Below are positions 61,977 to 64,000 of a stretch of 64,000 bases of DNA, piece by piece. The stretch is taken from NCBI GenBank assembly GCA_904063045.1, contig CAJFCJ010000025.1, positions 992,001-1,056,000 of the forward strand. Reading direction: 5' to 3'. The stretch is from Dimorphilus gyrociliatus. Its lineage: Eukaryota; Annelida; Polychaeta; Dinophilidae. The notes below the pieces were generated by a model, which had not been told where the DNA came from, searched no databases, and saw only the letters and a list, made by a program, of their open reading frames with translations. The position numbers and the translations under genes were made by a program. Position 1 is the first letter of the stretch, and each line of letters starts with the position of its first letter.

Positions 61977-63842
61977 AGACAGACAGACAGACAGACAGAC
62001 AAAAGGCGGAGAGAATAAAGATGGGTGGCGGAAGGGAAAGATTGGACAAATAAAACTAATATATTTTTTTTCGTTAAGCCGGTAATTTCATCGTCGGCTT
62101 TGTCCGAACTGAGTGCCGAAAGAATTCTTCGTTTCGAGAACAAATCCCTTCAGAAGGCATACGAACAAGCTTTAGACGTTAGGGCAAGGTCAAGGATAAA
62201 GGAATATGAAGAAGAGGTTACAATATTTTTCAATTTGGCTAGCACATTCGAAAACCTGCAAGAATTTCTAATGAAAAACATTCGAATAAATGTCGCCAGT
62301 GGAATATCGAATAAAATAAACAACGCTGTAGAATTTATTATCAAACAGACGAACAACGATATCGAATTATTTAATAAAGTATTAAATTCAATATTTATCG
62401 ATTTGAAAAGAAATTTAATCGATAAATTAAACGATTTAGAAGATTTAGTAAAAAGACTAAATATCCATCTGGATTTAATGTCCTTTACCGATAAATCTTA
62501 CGAAATTCAAAGAAATATTTCATGGATGCTTCTAGATAAATTCAACAGAAAATTGAATAAATTTCATCATTTATTCATTGAAAAAGATATTTATAGAAGG
62601 AAAATTCCCATCTTAACGAACTGCTACAAGAATTTTGCGGTTCTCCAGCAAAATATTCATAATTTAATGACAGCTTTCTCCAATGATTCATTACGTAATA
62701 ATATATCTAGTGAATTTCTTCTCGGCGTAAATCTGTATATAAATTGCTTTAAAGGGGTGGAAATTATCCTTGGAACATCCCTAAAGGAGATGGAGTTTGA
62801 CAGTACATTCGAAAGCTTTTATAGTGGGAGAGATTGCGTTTACTCGAATATAGAAGTCGCAGACATTAACCAAGTAATTGAACAGGAGAAGGCGTTATTC
62901 ATGGAGATATTTGAACTATATGTATCTGGTCAGAATTTAGTGAAATTGGGTTCCCAATATCCAATGTTCCTATTCGAAAAGTCGAAATCAACGGTTGACT
63001 CATTCTTCAATATAGTCAGATATAAATTTACTGAATTCTTTAAATTGGAATTACATAATCTTTTATTTCAAATACAACAGAGGTATTTAACCGTATTTCA
63101 GACAATTAGACGCCTTAATGGCATTCTCTCTGAGGATATTATACACGAATCAATTAGAGAATTCTCGATATGGAAGAGAACTTGTATATCTTTAGAAAAT
63201 AGGAAAATTAAATTCTTTCCAACAAGAATTAACATCTATCCAAATTTCTCAAATTTCACTACGCTAAACGAAATTATTATTGATAATACAAACGTTTATT
63301 TTCAACCAATACAAACTGGTTTAACAAACTTTCAGAACGAAGTTGGTCAATATATCGTTCAATTAAAAATCTCTTTATCAAACGTCCTTGAAATGTTTAA
63401 TCTTTACAAGACAAAATCGAAGCTAGAAGCCAATTTTATCAGGTAAGAGAAGAGAGAGAGAGAGAGAGAGAATGCGTACATGCATGTTTTTAATTCCTTT
63501 CTTTTCCGTATTTAGAAAGAATTTTCTAATTGCTGATATATTCTTTGCTGAATTAAGCTATTCAAAAATCACTCAAAGAAGAGCTTTTACCTCTGAAGAA
63601 CTTTTGGGTAGAACACATTTCCTTTCTTTTTATCTTTTCATGAATTTTACTAACATGTTTACAATATCTTCCTTTTTCTCTTCTCTCTCTCTCTCTCCCT
63701 CTCTCACTCACTCTCTTTTCTCCTAATAGGTAGTGTTGGAGGTTTTATGGGCCTACTTCTGGGAGCAAGTGTCCTCACAGTATTTGAATTAATCGACTTG
63801 ATAATCTACAACGTAATTGTGAAATTGACAGCCAAATTATAA
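52522..63842 (+). CDS. Giant DEG/ENaC channel with MAM/kringle/LDLa ectodomain, copy 3
   Basis: Thirty-six exons, 7,737 nt, 2,578 aa, all junctions in phase: 52522-52631, 52932-53173, 53302-53568, 53659-54007, 54075-54196, 54255-54500, 54570-54602, 54665-54820, 54883-55233, 55533-55643, 55910-56008, 56076-56567, 56644-56811, 56876-57070, 57128-57481, 57562-57669, 57735-57887, 57946-58293, 58365-58481, 58551-58802, 58858-59299, 59360-59469, 59522-59666, 59730-59923, 59985-60095, 60178-60420, 60570-60630, 60705-60832, 60894-60976, 61067-61165, 61231-61384, 61678-61728, 61823-61896, 62079-63442, 63516-63607, 63730-63842. Same modules in the same order as copies 1 and 2, with a shorter linker after kringle 1. 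Two extra introns (60421-60569 and 63443-63515) interrupt exons that are continuous in the other copies, and both contain simple repeats. The cytosolic tail is reduced to a few residues (VKLTAKL). HG motif, palm, thumb and GAS filter intact. The most diverged copy in its 3' half. Confidence 0.89.
53659..55643 (+). other. Copy 3 exons 4-10: MAM1, kringle 1, short linker, MAM2, LDLa1
   Basis: MAM1 and kringle 1 (to about 54509) match copy 2 almost exactly. After kringle 1 the linker exon is 33 bp instead of 63, and MAM2 ([17 protein letters not shown] to [15 protein letters not shown]) and LDLa1 ([17 protein letters not shown]) are diverged. Confidence 0.87.
55910..57070 (+). other. Copy 3 exons 11-14: MAM3 and MAM4
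   Basis: [14 protein letters not shown] to ISLDRNC, and [14 protein letters not shown] to [13 protein letters not shown]. The last exon is shared with copy 2; exons 11-13 are diverged. Confidence 0.85.
57128..60630 (+). other. Copy 3 exons 15-27: LDLa2-kringle2 to degenerate LDLa7
   Basis: LDLa2+kringle2, LDLa3, MAM5, LDLa4, kringle 3, LDLa5/split MAM6/kringle 4, LDLa6, LDLa7. MAM5's first part (57735-58220) and everything after 59160 are diverged; 58221-59160 matches copy 2. LDLa7 ([21 protein letters not shown]) lacks the same two cysteines as in the other copies. The linker is split by an extra intron. Confidence 0.86.
60477..60515. repeat. (GAGT)n/(GAAT) tandem repeat inside a copy 3 intron
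   Basis: Tetranucleotide run in the copy-3-specific intron 60421-60569. Confidence 0.9.
60705..61896 (+). other. Copy 3 exons 28-33: beta-ball, palm, cysteine-rich thumb
   Basis: [100 protein letters not shown]: same signatures as copy 1 with scattered substitutions. Confidence 0.9.
61939..62000. repeat. (GA)n-(GACA)n microsatellite in a copy 3 intron
   Basis: About 30 bp of GA followed by five or more GACA units within the intron before the large insert exon; the equivalent introns in copies 1 and 2 are about 60 bp and repeat-free. Confidence 0.93.
62079..63842 (+). other. Copy 3 exons 34-36: thumb insert, TM2, short tail
   Basis: [21 protein letters not shown] begins the insert as in the other copies; conserved cysteines in ILTNCYKN and YINCFKG and the shared [10 protein letters not shown] motif support homology across the whole insert. 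An extra intron (63443-63515, with a GA run) separates it from [21 protein letters not shown] and the TM2 exon ([20 protein letters not shown]). Confidence 0.88.
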
Positions 63843-64000
63843 TTACTTTAGCTGTTTTTCACATATTTGTATTTCTAATACTACATTTTAAAGACGACAA
63901 GCCGAGTAGCATTTAATCACTTCATCGATCAATCAATCAATCAATCAATTTGTTTATTCTATTAGAAAAGAAAAAACAAGGAAACAGGTTACAAAATTTA
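63843..64000. other. 3' flank of channel copy 3
   Basis: AT-rich sequence after the last stop codon with a short (ATCA)n run near 63929-63949. No AATAAA seen before the window ends. Confidence 0.6.

Noticed and set aside
27873-63842. Three copies as fragments of one even larger gene
   Set aside because: Each copy has its own start exon with HG motif and TM1, its own TM2 and stop codon, and a spacer of 0.8-2.4 kb between them.
1-64000. Transposable elements, tRNA, rRNA or CRISPR arrays
   Set aside because: I saw no transposase or reverse transcriptase motifs, terminal repeats with target duplications, RNA gene signals or spaced direct repeats. The long repeats present are explained by the paralogous genes and microsatellites.

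Overview
The window is animal nuclear DNA: AT-rich, full of (GA)n, (CA)n and (TA)n microsatellites, with GT-AG introns and extracellular domain types (MAM, kringle, LDLR class A, VWA, PAN-like, DEG/ENaC) found together only in metazoans. Introns in the gene-dense part are very short (mostly 53-90 bp), which suggests a small-genome invertebrate. A lophotrochozoan such as a meiofaunal annelid would fit, but the species cannot be fixed from the sequence. All convincing genes are on the + strand.

Layout. 1-17.2 kb is mostly non-coding and microsatellite-rich, with a few orphan exon-like stretches (3721-3891, 12157-12217, weaker ones near 15 kb). 17.2-22.3 kb is a CC2D1/Lgd orthologue (DM14 repeats, C2 domain, C-terminal helical region); its 5' end is not resolved. 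24.9-27.4 kb is a five-exon gene for a secreted VWA - Cys-rich - VWA protein. 27.9-63.8 kb holds three complete head-to-tail paralogues of a giant DEG/ENaC (ASIC-like) channel. I could build each as a continuous spliced frame: 34 exons/2,621 aa, 34 exons/2,627 aa and 36 exons/2,578 aa.

The channels are the main discovery. Each keeps the HG motif, TM1, the post-TM1 palm strand, beta-ball, palm and cysteine-rich thumb signatures, and a TM2 with a GAS filter. Two large insertions interrupt the extracellular loop. The first, about 1,750 aa at the finger position, is a modular ectodomain: PAN-like, then MAM, kringle, MAM, LDLa, MAM, MAM, LDLa, kringle, LDLa, MAM, LDLa, kringle, LDLa, a MAM split by a fourth kringle, LDLa and a degenerate LDLa. 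The second, about 430 aa in the thumb just before TM2, is a helix-rich segment of no family I recognise, encoded in one large exon. Typical DEG/ENaC subunits are 500-700 aa.

The three copies are mosaics. Blocks of 0.6-3.9 kb are nearly identical between pairs of copies, introns included, and alternate with strongly diverged islands (MAM3/MAM4, the first half of the helical insert, the cytoplasmic tails). This indicates repeated gene conversion or unequal exchange. The array probably encodes related subunits with a homogenised pore and part of a shared ectodomain, but variable recognition regions and tails. The adjacent VWA protein is a possible extracellular partner by position only.
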